Assembly (NCBI GenBank): GCA_015065265.1 | Contig: SVQQ01000006.1 | Coordinates: 1-64,000, forward strand | DNA from: Oscillospiraceae bacterium | GTDB lineage: Bacteria > Bacillota > Clostridia > Oscillospirales > SIG627 | DNA length: 64,000 nt | Direction: 5' to 3' | Shown here: in pieces, positions 51,877 to 60,926 of the stretch | How the letters are laid out: the number at the start of each line of letters is the position of its first letter | Numbering within the stretch: position 1 is the stretch's first letter | Made by a program: the position numbers and the translations under genes | The notes under the pieces: model-generated | What the model saw: only the letters and a program-made list of their open reading frames with translations | Databases searched by the model: none | Told to the model about the DNA's origin: nothing

Positions 51877-51938
51877 GATTTCATCGAATATGAAATCAGC
51901 GATATATCCTGACGGATGCGATATGTCCCTTTAGGACG
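51877..51938 (+). other. Three-hairpin leader of the AEC transporter
   Basis: Three adjoining short stems: GATTTCAT / ATGAAATC (51877-51897), ATCC / GGAT (51906-51917), GTCC / GGAC (51925-51937). GCGATAT occurs twice around the second stem. It does not match a riboswitch that I recognise. A palindromic repeat remnant is the alternative. Confidence 0.4.
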
Positions 51939-51960
51939 AAAAAAGGAAAGAGAGATAAAA

Positions 51961-52878
51961 ATGCTTGAAAATATATTCACGGTAGGCAGTAACGTACTTG
52001 TTCTGTTCGTCCTTATAGCGATAGGATACGTGTGTAACAAAACGAAGATTTTAAGTTCCGCATCGGTAAAAGATATGACGAACTTTATTTTGTATATCGT
52101 AACACCCTGTGTCATCATAAGTTCTTATCAAAGAGTCTTCGATAAACAGATGTTAATGGGTCTTATTATCACCCTTGTAGCCTCGTTTTTGTCCTTTGCG
52201 GTAAATATTCTTATTGCACATCTTGCAGTCAAAGACAAGGATAAAAGAAGAGAAAAAACCTTGCGTTTCGGCTCGGTTTTTTCAAACTGCGGTTATATGT
52301 CACTCCCTCTTCAACAAGCCCTTCTTGGCGAAATCGGAGTGTTTTACGGTGCTACCTACGTTGCGGTTTTCCAGATTATGCTGTGGACGTACGGAGTTAT
52401 TGTGATGAGTGGAGATATTAAAAGTATTTCCCTTAAAAAAATCATAATAAACCCAGGAGTTTTGAGTACTGCTTTGGGAATTTTCCTCTTCGTTTTATCT
52501 CTTTCACTTCCATTCCCGATTCTTGAACCTATGAAGCACCTGGCATCTCTCAACACTCCGGTTCCAATGGTAATCGTGGGATACCATCTGGCAAATTCAA
52601 GTTTCAAAATCAAAGGCTTGTCGGTGTACGTTACTATGATTTTAAGGCTTATAGTCTCACCCCTTCTTATGATTTTAGGACTGTGGCTTTGCGGAATTAC
52701 AGGGAATATCTTAGTTTCTTGTACTATTGCCGCCGCATCCCCTGTGGCAGCAGTTACAACAATGTTTTCCGAAAAATTTGACGGAGCCACATCTCTTTCG
52801 GCAACCGTAGTGTCTGTTACCACCCTTTTGTCAATTATCACAATGCCTTTAATTGTAGGCTTTTCTGCAATGCTATAA
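51961..52878 (+). CDS. AEC family transporter (auxin efflux carrier type)
   Basis: A 305-residue protein with about ten membrane segments in two five-helix halves. FVLIAIGYVCNKTKILSS, NFILYIVTPCVIISS and the segment FSNCGYMSLPLQQALLGEIG are typical of bacterial AEC carriers, which often export malate or related acids. ATG 51961 with AAAGGAAAGAG is chosen over an in-frame ATG inside the structured leader. The substrate is unknown. Confidence 0.88.
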   Translation: MLENIFTVGSNVLVLFVLIAIGYVCNKTKILSSASVKDMTNFILYIVTPCVIISSYQRVFDKQMLMGLIITLVASFLSFAVNILIAHLAVKDKDKRREKTLRFGSVFSNCGYMSLPLQQALLGEIGVFYGATYVAVFQIMLWTYGVIVMSGDIKSISLKKIIINPGVLSTALGIFLFVLSLSLPFPILEPMKHLASLNTPVPMVIVGYHLANSSFKIKGLSVYVTMILRLIVSPLLMILGLWLCGITGNILVSCTIAAASPVAAVTTMFSEKFDGATSLSATVVSVTTLLSIITMPLIVGFSAML

Positions 52879-52909
52879 ATAAAAACAAGTCGTTAGAAAG
52901 GATAGACTT

Positions 52910-53422
52910 ATGGATATTTTACCACTTTTAAGAGAAAGGTTTTCTGTCAGAGACTTTTCTGACAGACCAGTAAAAAAAGAAGACCTTGACAAAATTCTTG
53001 AAGCGGGAAGGATAGCCCCCACCGCAAAAAATGAACAAGGTCAGAGAATACTTGTTTTACAAAGTAAAGAAGCGCTTGAAACGATAAGGGAAATAACTCC
53101 AAGTGCCTATAACGCCCCTGTGGTACTTGTCATTTGTGCCGACGAGGACGTGACTTGGAAGAGACACAGAGACTCCTGGTGCGCCGCCCCCATTGATACT
53201 TCCATTGTATGTTGTCATATGATGCTTGAAGCCCAGAGCCTTGGACTCGGCTCGGTATGGGTATGCGCCTTTGACCCCGAAAAAGTGAAAGTGGCATTTA
53301 ATCTCCCTGAAAACGTCGTACCATATTCACTCTTGCCCCTGGGTTATCAAGCACAGGATTGTCAGCCTAACCCAAGGCACTTTGAACGCTTTGACATCGA
53401 CCATTTTGTAAAATATTATTAA
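52910..53422 (+). CDS. Nitroreductase family protein
   Basis: A 170-residue FMN-dependent oxidoreductase. RFSVRDFSDRPVKKEDL, EAGRIAPTAKNEQ and MMLEAQSLGLGSVWVC match the short nitroreductase type that acts on nitro compounds, flavins or quinones. It starts 31 bp after the AEC gene with AAAGGA upstream, so the two are probably co-transcribed. The physiological substrate is unknown. Confidence 0.88.
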   Translation: MDILPLLRERFSVRDFSDRPVKKEDLDKILEAGRIAPTAKNEQGQRILVLQSKEALETIREITPSAYNAPVVLVICADEDVTWKRHRDSWCAAPIDTSIVCCHMMLEAQSLGLGSVWVCAFDPEKVKVAFNLPENVVPYSLLPLGYQAQDCQPNPRHFERFDIDHFVKYY

Positions 53423-53423
53423 G

Positions 53424-53461
53424 AAAAAATCCGTAACCGAATTTTCGGTTACGGATTTTTT
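53424..53461. terminator. Bidirectional terminator
   Basis: Stem of about 15 bp AAAAATCCGTAACCGA / TCGGTTACGGATTTTT between convergent genes. Confidence 0.9.
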
Positions 53462-53464
53462 AGT

Positions 53465-53755
53465 TTACTGCAAAGCATTTTCAAGCCAGGACGCTCCAAA
53501 GTCCAGGGCTTCGTAAAGATTAGTTTTCATACCCTGTTTAAGAGAGCGACTTGCAATAGGCAGATTCTTATCTGTACTCTGAATCTGAATGAGAATGTTC
53601 TCGGGCACCTGTTCACCGTGTACTTCCTTATAAGTCAAGACGGTAAGCACAAGAATTGCTTTGTCCGAGGGGTCGCCGTAGCATATAACGTTATCTTTTT
53701 TTACAAGGGGTTTACCCTTGTAAAGAGAAAACCCTTCAAGAATGGTGTTTGACAT
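53465..53755 (-). CDS. Small hypothetical protein
   Basis: A 96-residue soluble protein of mixed alpha/beta character (AILVLTVLTYKEVHGEQVPE; LYEALDFGASWLENAL). I recognise no family. ATG 53755 with TTGGAGGT upstream is chosen over an ATG 12 bases earlier. It lies 20 bp after ireB in the same direction and is probably co-transcribed with it. Confidence 0.65.
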   Translation of the reverse strand: MSNTILEGFSLYKGKPLVKKDNVICYGDPSDKAILVLTVLTYKEVHGEQVPENILIQIQSTDKNLPIASRSLKQGMKTNLYEALDFGASWLENALQ

Positions 53756-53775
53756 AATAACCTCCAAGTTTCTGG

Positions 53776-54039
53776 TTAGTCCTTAATATCGAGATATCTC
53801 TTTATCATAACGGTGAGAACTTCGTCTCTGTCAAGTTTACGTATCAAGGCTCTTGCGTTGTTGTGGTTTGTGATGTAGGTAGGGTCCTCAGAGATAAAAT
53901 AACCCACGAGTTGATTGACAGGGTCATATCCCTTTGCACGAAGTGCGGCATAAACCTCAGATAAGGTGTCAAAAATTTCGCGGTCCCGTTGATCTACGAC
54001 AGGAAACATCATTGTTTTTCCATTTTCGTTAACAGACAT
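53776..54039 (-). CDS. ireB: IreB family regulatory phosphoprotein
   Basis: An 87-residue protein of the IreB/YrzL (DUF965) family. DTLSEVYAALRAKGYDPVNQ, GYFISEDPTYI and ALIRKLDRDE are the conserved parts. In Enterococcus IreB is phosphorylated by the kinase IreK and affects cephalosporin resistance. The N-terminal Thr9 in ENGKTMMF could correspond to the phosphorylation region. The usual neighbours alaS and ruvX are absent; it is next to RNase P RNA. Confidence 0.92.
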   Translation of the reverse strand: MSVNENGKTMMFPVVDQRDREIFDTLSEVYAALRAKGYDPVNQLVGYFISEDPTYITNHNNARALIRKLDRDEVLTVMIKRYLDIKD

Positions 54040-54068
54040 TTTATTTTACTCCTTTTCTTAAAAAATAC

Positions 54069-54427
54069 GACTGAATCTATAAGCCGGGTTTTGTCCTGGA
54101 ACAAAGTTCCTTGTACGGTCATCTATCTTGGACGTCGGTTGCCCGACGCCTCATGCCACCTTCGAGACATTATCAGGCTGATATGAGAAAATCTCGTCTC
54201 TTGCGGTGTTGCTCCGGATAGGGTTTACATGGCCGCGACGTCTCCGCCACGCCGGTGAGCTCTTACCTCGCCTTTCCATCCTTACCGACAAAGTCGGCGG
54301 TTTATTTCTGTTGCACTTTCCCTGAAGTCGCCTTCGGCAGACGTTATCTGTTATCCTTGCCATATGGAGCCCGGACTTTCCTCATAGACAGCCTTTCGGC
54401 TTGGCTACGCGACCGTCCGATTCAGTC
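54069..54427 (-). ncRNA. rnpB: RNase P RNA
   Basis: On the minus strand the 5' part reads GACTGAATCGGACGG and soon GAGGAAAGTCCGGGCTCC, the universal CR-I motif. Near the 3' end are ACCCGGCTTATAGATTCAGTC, closing helix P1 with the 5' end. The ends are approximate. A short T run (TATTTTTT) after P1 can act as terminator. The length of about 359 nt fits bacterial RNase P RNA. Confidence 0.95.
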
Positions 54428-54447
54428 AATAAATCTTGTCAGATTAC

Positions 54448-54476
54448 ATTATAACCCATAAATTAAATTTTGTCAA
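54448..54476 (-). promoter_or_regulatory. Promoter of rnpB
   Basis: TTGACA (54471-54476), 17 bp, TATAAT (54448-54453) on the minus strand; the predicted start is about 14 nt before the mature 5' end. Confidence 0.85.
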
Positions 54477-54593
54477 ATGTATTGCACAAAAGAGATAATA
54501 ATAGTATAATAACTATATATTGTTTATAATTTTGTTATATTTTCGTGTTATTATAAATTCGATTATATTGCAAATTACAGAGAGGTAAAAAGA

Positions 54594-55538
54594 ATGATTG
54601 AAATAAAGTCGCTTACCAAGGTCTTTGGTGATAAGACGGCAGTTGACAATTTGACCTTTGAAGTTCACGATGGTGAAATTGTAGGATTTTTAGGTCCTAA
54701 CGGAGCAGGAAAAAGTACTACTATGAATATTCTCACAGGGTATTTATCGGCAACGTCGGGAAGTGCGAAAATTAACGGTGCCGACGTTTTTGAAGACCCT
54801 AAAAGAGCAAAACAAAATATAGGATTTTTGCCTGAACTTCCACCGCTTTATCTTGATATGACGGTGCTTGAATACTTGAAGTTCGTCTATGAACTTAAAG
54901 GTGCAAAACAGCGAAGAAACAAGCATCTTGACGAAATTTGCACAATGACGGGTATTAAAGACGTAAAAAACAGAGTAATCAAAAACCTTTCTAAAGGATA
55001 CCGTCAGCGTGTGGGTATAGCACAAGCCCTTGTAGGTGACCCGAGAGTCCTTATTTTCGACGAGCCCACAGTAGGTCTTGACCCCAATCAGATAATAGAA
55101 ATCAGAAATCTAATAAAGGCACTTGGCAAAAAGCACACAGTAATTCTCAGCACCCATATTCTCTCGGAAGTACAGGCGGTGTGCGACAGAATTATCATCA
55201 TAAACAAGGGCAAAATCGCTCTCGACTCACCTACGGACAAACTGTTAACGAACACCGCAGGAGTTATGAAGTACCGTGCAAAACTTGCCTGTTCCGACTC
55301 GAATACCGCAGTGAAACTTGTGTCAAGCGTTGACGGAGTTATGACGGTAACACCCGTGGAGAGCAGTGAAAGCGGAGTGTGCGAAGTGATTTTCGAAAGC
55401 GACCCGTTAATTGATACGAGAAAATGTCTTTTCAATACCCTTTCGGCAAAAGGCGTTGCCCTTATGGGACTTGAGAGCGTCACTCTCACCCTTGAAGACA
55501 TCTTCACAAGGCTTACTACAGAAAAGGGGGTAAAATAA
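54594..55538 (+). CDS. ABC transporter ATP-binding protein (GldA-like)
   Basis: A 314-residue ATPase: Walker A GPNGAGKST at 34-42, signature LSKGYRQRVGIAQAL, Walker B VLIFDEPTVGLDP, His-switch STHILSEVQ. It resembles GldA-type ATPases that partner with ABC-2 permeases and GldG-like proteins. Its stop overlaps the permease start (TAATG), so the genes are coupled. It is the first of a four-gene export cluster. The substrate is unknown. Confidence 0.92.
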   Translation: MIEIKSLTKVFGDKTAVDNLTFEVHDGEIVGFLGPNGAGKSTTMNILTGYLSATSGSAKINGADVFEDPKRAKQNIGFLPELPPLYLDMTVLEYLKFVYELKGAKQRRNKHLDEICTMTGIKDVKNRVIKNLSKGYRQRVGIAQALVGDPRVLIFDEPTVGLDPNQIIEIRNLIKALGKKHTVILSTHILSEVQAVCDRIIIINKGKIALDSPTDKLLTNTAGVMKYRAKLACSDSNTAVKLVSSVDGVMTVTPVESSESGVCEVIFESDPLIDTRKCLFNTLSAKGVALMGLESVTLTLEDIFTRLTTEKGVK

Positions 55539-56242
55539 TGTTTGCAATTTATAAAAGAGAACTTTCTGCCTATTTTACTTCTACCACAGGCTACATATTT
55601 ATGGCAGTATTCCTCGCACTGTCAGGTGCGGTAATCTGGTTTGGCAACTTCTTTTCGGCAACTACCTCTTTTTCCACCTATTTTCTTGTGATGATTTTCT
55701 TCTTTGTAATACTCGTGCCCATTCTCACCATGAAACTTTTAAGTGAAGAAAGACGCACAAAAACCGAACAGATACTTCTCACGTCCCCCGTGGGACTTCT
55801 TGATATCGTGGCAGGAAAATTCTTCGCCGCCTTTACTCTTTTCGAGTTCACCTTCCTTGTGTCTTTGCTCAATATGATTCCCGTATCGAAATACGGACAG
55901 GTGAACGCAGCCGAAATTATCTCTAACTTTATTGGAGTTACCTGTGTTGCCGCAGCCCTCATTTCTATTGGACTTTTCGTTTCCTCTCTCACCGAAAGCC
56001 AGTTTATTGCGGCTATCGGCACAATAGCCGTAATTCTCGGAACACTTCTTGTCGGCGCTTTTTCATCATCTATACCAAACGACGTTATAAGAGTCGTTGT
56101 CAAGTGGTTTTCAATTCTTGACAGATATACCAACTTCACCTACGGTATTTTTGACGTATCTTCTATAATTTATTACGTTTCCATTTCAACTATTTTCATT
56201 TTCCTCACCGTCCGTGTGTATGAAAAGAGAAGATGGTCATAA
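55538..56242 (+). CDS. ABC-2 type permease (GldF-like)
   Basis: A 234-residue protein with six membrane segments. YKRELSAYFTSTTGYIFMAVF at the start and KLLSEERRTKTEQILLTSPV after the second helix are diagnostic of GldF/ABC-2 permeases. It forms the membrane part with the ATPase upstream and is followed by a GldG-like protein 21 bp downstream. Confidence 0.9.
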   Translation: MFAIYKRELSAYFTSTTGYIFMAVFLALSGAVIWFGNFFSATTSFSTYFLVMIFFFVILVPILTMKLLSEERRTKTEQILLTSPVGLLDIVAGKFFAAFTLFEFTFLVSLLNMIPVSKYGQVNAAEIISNFIGVTCVAAALISIGLFVSSLTESQFIAAIGTIAVILGTLLVGAFSSSIPNDVIRVVVKWFSILDRYTNFTYGIFDVSSIIYYVSISTIFIFLTVRVYEKRRWS

Positions 56243-56263
56243 CGGGAAGGAAAGGAATAAAAA

Positions 56264-57748
56264 ATGATAAAACCCAAGATAGATAAAAAAACGCTGAAAT
56301 ACGGGTCTGCATCCATAATTCTTGCAGTAATATTCATTTCACTCGTCTTCGTGGTGAATCTTGTAGTAACCGCCCTTACCGAAAAATTTAATCTCTACGT
56401 TGACCTCACCGAAGAACAACTCTACGAAATTTCCGAGTCAAGTTTCGACCTTCTTTCCGACATGGGAGACGAAGAGGTAAAATTCATATTCTTAACTCCA
56501 CTTGACGAACTTGACAATAACAATTACACCAAGAACGTGAAGACTCTCGCCCTTGAATATGAAGAAAAATTCGACAATATCACAATAGAATACGTGGATA
56601 TGCTCAAAAATCCCACCGCTGTTACCAAATACAGAAAGGATTACACCCTTTCCAGTACCACAGTTATTGTGGAATCGGCAAAACGTTTTGTTGCCTTTGA
56701 TATTTCAGAGTGCTTCGTATATAGTCAGGACGAAAGCGGAAATTACACTTACTACGCCTTTAACGGTGAGTACCGATTTACTTCCGCCCTTCTCCGTGTC
56801 ACAAATGAAAATAGCCCCAAGGCAATATTCACTATAAATCACGGTGAAACAGTCCCCACGTACTTTAAGTCTTTACTTGCAGACGCAGGTTTTGAGGTGG
56901 TGCATCTTGACCTGTCGGAAGGGAATATACCAAGTGATGCGAAACTTGTGGTAATAAACGACCCTCAAACAGACTTTACAGGACTTGAAAGCGAAGAAAA
57001 GGGAAAAAGCGAGATTACAAAACTTTCCTCATATCTTGAAAATGGCGGAAACGCGATGATTTTCGTTGACCCACAGACGCCCGTACTTAAAAACCTTGAC
57101 GAACTTTGCGCCCTTTGGGGAATAGGAATTGAACACGGATATTCTATCGCCGACGACCAGAACTCTATTGCCGCTTTTAACTCTCAAGCGCTCATTTCAA
57201 GATATGACACCGCCGACGAAAACTTAAAGAAGTTCCACACGTCAATTAGTCAGGCGGAAAACCCCATAAAAACAGTATCTTTTTATACAGTCCCCTTAAA
57301 AATCCTTCCTTTAACCGACGTTAGCCGACGAGTTGGTACTATCCTTTCGTCATATGCCACCTCTTACGTGCCTGTAAGCGACACACAGAACCTCTATGAA
57401 GGGGTAATGCCTTTGCTTGTAGCAGGTTACAGAGAAGTATACGACCCCGAAAGCAACGACTACCTTCGCAATTACCTTATTGTCGGCGGTTCTACCTACC
57501 TTGCGGGAGACGTTTTCCTTCATACGTATCAGAACACCTATGCAAACAGTGAACTTATAAAGTCCATGGTGTCGGAAGTAACAAACGAAGTAATGCTCCT
57601 TGAAATTTCCTATAAAGTATTTAACGATACCACCCTCACAATAGATAACTACACAAGTCGGAAGTGGCTTATGGCACTTGTCTTTGTACTTCCTGCACTT
57701 GTACTTGTGGCATCTTTGGCGGTGTTTATAAAGCGGAGGCACCTGTAA
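56264..57748 (+). CDS. GldG-like ABC accessory protein
   Basis: A 494-residue protein with one N-terminal membrane helix (about 18-40), a large extracytoplasmic domain, and a C-terminal helix (about 470-490) ending in KRRHL. FNLYVDLTEEQLYEISE is the typical start of GldG/DUF4350-like domains, and TINHGE plus NGGNAMIFVDP are visible later. Such proteins accompany GldA/GldF-type transporters. Its stop overlaps the next start by one base. Confidence 0.82.
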   Translation: MIKPKIDKKTLKYGSASIILAVIFISLVFVVNLVVTALTEKFNLYVDLTEEQLYEISESSFDLLSDMGDEEVKFIFLTPLDELDNNNYTKNVKTLALEYEEKFDNITIEYVDMLKNPTAVTKYRKDYTLSSTTVIVESAKRFVAFDISECFVYSQDESGNYTYYAFNGEYRFTSALLRVTNENSPKAIFTINHGETVPTYFKSLLADAGFEVVHLDLSEGNIPSDAKLVVINDPQTDFTGLESEEKGKSEITKLSSYLENGGNAMIFVDPQTPVLKNLDELCALWGIGIEHGYSIADDQNSIAAFNSQALISRYDTADENLKKFHTSISQAENPIKTVSFYTVPLKILPLTDVSRRVGTILSSYATSYVPVSDTQNLYEGVMPLLVAGYREVYDPESNDYLRNYLIVGGSTYLAGDVFLHTYQNTYANSELIKSMVSEVTNEVMLLEISYKVFNDTTLTIDNYTSRKWLMALVFVLPALVLVASLAVFIKRRHL

Positions 57749-59160
57749 TGACAAAATTGAAAAAACAGATTTTCACCGCCCTTATATTAGTTCTTTTAGC
57801 GGTGGGACTGGGAGTTTCCTATTATTTTCTTACAAATGACCCCGCCATTCCTGTGGATAACACAAAGGACGACGGCAGGGTGTACATAGTTGCGGAAGTG
57901 CCAAATTCTTCTCTTAACAGTATCTTCGTCCATAACCGCTTTGACGAATATACCCTTGTACACAAGGATAGCGGTGCATATAAAATAGAGGGTCTTGAAA
58001 ACTATGAAGTGGACCAGACACTTCTTTCAATGCTCAGGGTAAACGCCTTGAAACTTTTAGCAACAGAAGTTGAAAATGCCGACTTATCCGACCTTACAAT
58101 TTATGGCATAAATCTTGAAAACCCCGACGTTTATTTTGAAGTAAGATATAACGATAATAAGGATAAATACAAAATAATAATCGGTGACAAAACTCCCGAC
58201 TCAAAGGGCTATTATGCTTTGCTTGATGGCAGAGATACCCTTTATATACTTGACACAGGCGTTGAAAATGCAATCCTCAAACCCAGAAGCGAATATATAA
58301 CCCCCATACTCTCTGACAGCGTTAAATCAAACGAGATGTACACCTTGAAGAACTTTTCTTTAAATCAAAAGGGAAAACTCTTTATATCAATTGATAAGGC
58401 GGTGGGAAGTCTCACCTACGGAAATAACGCTTCTCACAGAGTGACTTTCCCTGCTTATAACTATTCTGTAAGTTTTGCGAACTTTGAAATATTTTTAGAG
58501 AAAATCCTGTCTGTCAGCGGAAAAACAGTCTTGCACTACGGGGATGAGATAACAGAAGAACTTCTTTTGAACCTCGGCTTTTTTGACAAGGATAAAAAGG
58601 ACACATCCGACTATTCCTTCACCTATTCTTTCCCCAAATTCAGTGAGACTTTCTACGTTTTGGAGAGGGAAGACAGTGAAGAATATATAGTTTACTCGAA
58701 GAACAAAAACCTTATTGCTACAATGCCAAAAGAGGACCTATCTTTTCTCTCTTGGGAGATGATAGAATGGGTATCTGCCGAAATATTTATGCTCGATATA
58801 GAAAACGTAAAGAGTATGTCATTTTCGGATAACCAGAATTCTGCCTTTTTCACTCTTCAGGGAAAGGGCGACGACCTTGTGGTAAAATGTAACGAAAAGA
58901 TAGTAAATACCGCAGATTTCAGAGAACTTTACAGGTCCATTATGTACGTTATCGTCACCTCCTACAGCGACAGTGACACTTACGGGAACAAGGTACTTGA
59001 AATGAAGGTCACAACTCAGTCAGGTGAAGAGTTGAAGTATGAGTTTTACGCTCATTCTGCCACAAACTGTTATTATACCCTTAACGGTTTTGGACAGTTC
59101 TACGTTTCTTATGAAAAGATTTCAACTCTGAAAGATTTAGCCTTTAAAATGATTTATTGA
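57748..59160 (+). CDS. DUF4340 family membrane-anchored protein
   Basis: A 470-residue protein with a single N-terminal membrane helix (IFTALILVLLAVGLGVSYYF) and a long extracytoplasmic part containing YKIEGLENYEVDQTLLSML and KIIIGDKTPDSKGYYALLDG, typical of DUF4340. ATG 57748 with GGAGG upstream is chosen. It is the fourth gene of the Gld-like ABC cluster and probably part of the same envelope complex. Function unknown. Confidence 0.8.
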   Translation: MTKLKKQIFTALILVLLAVGLGVSYYFLTNDPAIPVDNTKDDGRVYIVAEVPNSSLNSIFVHNRFDEYTLVHKDSGAYKIEGLENYEVDQTLLSMLRVNALKLLATEVENADLSDLTIYGINLENPDVYFEVRYNDNKDKYKIIIGDKTPDSKGYYALLDGRDTLYILDTGVENAILKPRSEYITPILSDSVKSNEMYTLKNFSLNQKGKLFISIDKAVGSLTYGNNASHRVTFPAYNYSVSFANFEIFLEKILSVSGKTVLHYGDEITEELLLNLGFFDKDKKDTSDYSFTYSFPKFSETFYVLEREDSEEYIVYSKNKNLIATMPKEDLSFLSWEMIEWVSAEIFMLDIENVKSMSFSDNQNSAFFTLQGKGDDLVVKCNEKIVNTADFRELYRSIMYVIVTSYSDSDTYGNKVLEMKVTTQSGEELKYEFYAHSATNCYYTLNGFGQFYVSYEKISTLKDLAFKMIY

Positions 59161-59180
59161 GAGGTAAAAATAAAAAAGTT

Positions 59181-59879
59181 ATGAGAATACAAGGTTTTCA
59201 AAAACTGACTCTCCTTGATTACCCAGGGAAAACCGCCGCTACGATTTTTACAGGCGGTTGTAATTTCCGTTGTCCCTTTTGTCATAACTCGGCACTTGTA
59301 ACGGAGTTTCAGGACAACGTGGACATTGACGAAAGTGATGTCTTAAAAGTCCTTGAAAAACGGCGCGGATTTATTGACGGAGTGTGCATTACAGGGGGTG
59401 AACCTCTTATCTGGCAGGATATCGCGGAATTTATAAAAAAGGTTAAGAGCCTTGGACTTCTTGTGAAACTTGACACCAACGGTTCCTACCCCGAAAGACT
59501 TGAAAACCTGATTGACTCGGGACTTATAGATACTGTGGCGATGGATATAAAAAACTCACCCGACGCATATGAATTAACTGTTGGAATAAAAGGTTTTGAC
59601 CCCACCCCCATACTTGAAAGCGTGAGGATTTTGAAAGACAGTAAAGTTGACCACGAATTTCGTACAACTGTTGTAAAAGAATTTCATAATTTACAGAGAA
59701 TTGAAAAAATCGGCAAGTGGCTTGAAGGAGACGACAGATACTTCCTTCAATGCTACCGCCTGTCTGACGGAGTTATTGATAAAAGTCTTACCCCGCCCGA
59801 AAAGGAAGAGTTAATTTTAATGCTTGAAACAGTAAAACCCTATCTTCCCAATGCCTCGATAAGAGGAATAGACCTATAA
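59181..59879 (+). CDS. Radical SAM activating enzyme (NrdG-like)
   Basis: A 232-residue radical SAM protein. The 4Fe-4S motif CNFRCPFC has Cys27, Cys31 and Cys34, followed by CITGGEPL. It matches the NrdG2 type, assigned as an anaerobic ribonucleotide reductase activase, although no nrdD is in this window. ATG 59181 is used; GAGGT lies about 15 bases upstream, which is long, and an in-frame TTG at 59157 overlaps the previous stop. Confidence 0.82.
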   Translation: MRIQGFQKLTLLDYPGKTAATIFTGGCNFRCPFCHNSALVTEFQDNVDIDESDVLKVLEKRRGFIDGVCITGGEPLIWQDIAEFIKKVKSLGLLVKLDTNGSYPERLENLIDSGLIDTVAMDIKNSPDAYELTVGIKGFDPTPILESVRILKDSKVDHEFRTTVVKEFHNLQRIEKIGKWLEGDDRYFLQCYRLSDGVIDKSLTPPEKEELILMLETVKPYLPNASIRGIDL

Positions 59880-59897
59880 TTTCAAGGGAGTACACCA

Positions 59898-60830
59898 ATG
59901 AAAAACAAAAAGATAATGGTAGTATGCGGAGGCACTTCCACCGAAAGAGAAGTGTCACTCAGAAGCGGAAAAGCAGTTTTTGAAGGACTTAAAAGGGCAG
60001 GTTTTTCAGACCTTTCCCTCTTTGATTTAAAAGAAGACAATATGTCCGAGATTGTAGAAGCACACCCCGACTGCGTTTTTATCGCCCTTCACGGAAAAGG
60101 GGGAGAGGACGGATGTATACAGGGTATGCTTGAACTTGCGGGAATTCGTTACACAGGCCCCGACGTTTCAACAAGTGCTATTTGTATGAATAAAATCAGA
60201 ACAAAACAGATACTTAAGTCTTCACTTATCCCCACTGCAAACTTCACCTTTAAAAGAAAAGACGAATGTGAAGATATAGTGGCGCTTTGCGACGAACTTA
60301 CCAAGAAAATAGGACTTCCTATGGTGCTTAAATCACCTTGCCAAGGTTCGAGTATCGGCGTTGTAATGGTTAAGAAAAAGGAAGAGATACCCGAGGCGGT
60401 AAAGGAAATCTTCATATACGGAGACGAACTTCTGGCAGAAGAATTCTTAACAGGTGTTGAACTTACCCTTCCCATTATGGGTAACTCCGACCTTACAATC
60501 CTTCCCGATATCGAGATAACTTCCGAGCGTGAATTTTACGACTATACCGCGAAATATACAAGCGGTCTCTGTCACCACATAATCCCCTCAAGAATAAGTG
60601 ATGAAGAGAGAAAGGCGGTTGTTGAAATTGGTGAGAGAACCTACCGCGAACTCGGTTGCCGAGGCTTTTCAAGAATTGACTTTATTATTGATAAGGTAAA
60701 AGGGCCAATGGTAATTGAAGTCAATACCGTCCCCGGTATGACCGAAATGAGCCTTTTCCCCGACTCCGCAAAGTACGCGGGTATTTCCTTTGAAGAACTT
60801 GTCACAAGAATTTTGTCTTACGCTATGTAA
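59898..60830 (+). CDS. ddl: D-alanine--D-alanine ligase
   Basis: Ddl makes D-Ala-D-Ala for peptidoglycan. The 310 residues show VVCGGTSTEREVSLRSGKAV, the segment ALHGKGGEDGCIQGMLELAG, PCQGSSIGVV, and the metal/ATP region DFIIDKV and EVNTVPGMTEMS. It starts 18 bp after the activase with AAGGGA and is ended by a strong terminator. Confidence 0.95.
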   Translation: MKNKKIMVVCGGTSTEREVSLRSGKAVFEGLKRAGFSDLSLFDLKEDNMSEIVEAHPDCVFIALHGKGGEDGCIQGMLELAGIRYTGPDVSTSAICMNKIRTKQILKSSLIPTANFTFKRKDECEDIVALCDELTKKIGLPMVLKSPCQGSSIGVVMVKKKEEIPEAVKEIFIYGDELLAEEFLTGVELTLPIMGNSDLTILPDIEITSEREFYDYTAKYTSGLCHHIIPSRISDEERKAVVEIGERTYRELGCRGFSRIDFIIDKVKGPMVIEVNTVPGMTEMSLFPDSAKYAGISFEELVTRILSYAM

Positions 60831-60875
60831 GTTGTGTTCTATCACGGAATAAACCATATTCAAAATATAGATAAT

Positions 60876-60914
60876 AATAAATATCCCCCCGTTAAACGGG
60901 GGGATATTTATTTA
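60876..60914. terminator. Bidirectional terminator between ddl and gap
   Basis: A 15-bp stem AATAAATATCCCCCC / GGGGGGATATTTATT with a 7-base loop, followed by T-rich sequence on both strands. Confidence 0.9.
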
Positions 60915-60926
60915 TCTAATTTAAAA

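Noticed and set aside
51877..51938. Guanidine-II (mini-ykkC) or similar riboswitch before the AEC gene
   Set aside because: The paired hairpins with ACGR loops are not formed; loops are TGAC and CTTTA, so no known class is claimed.
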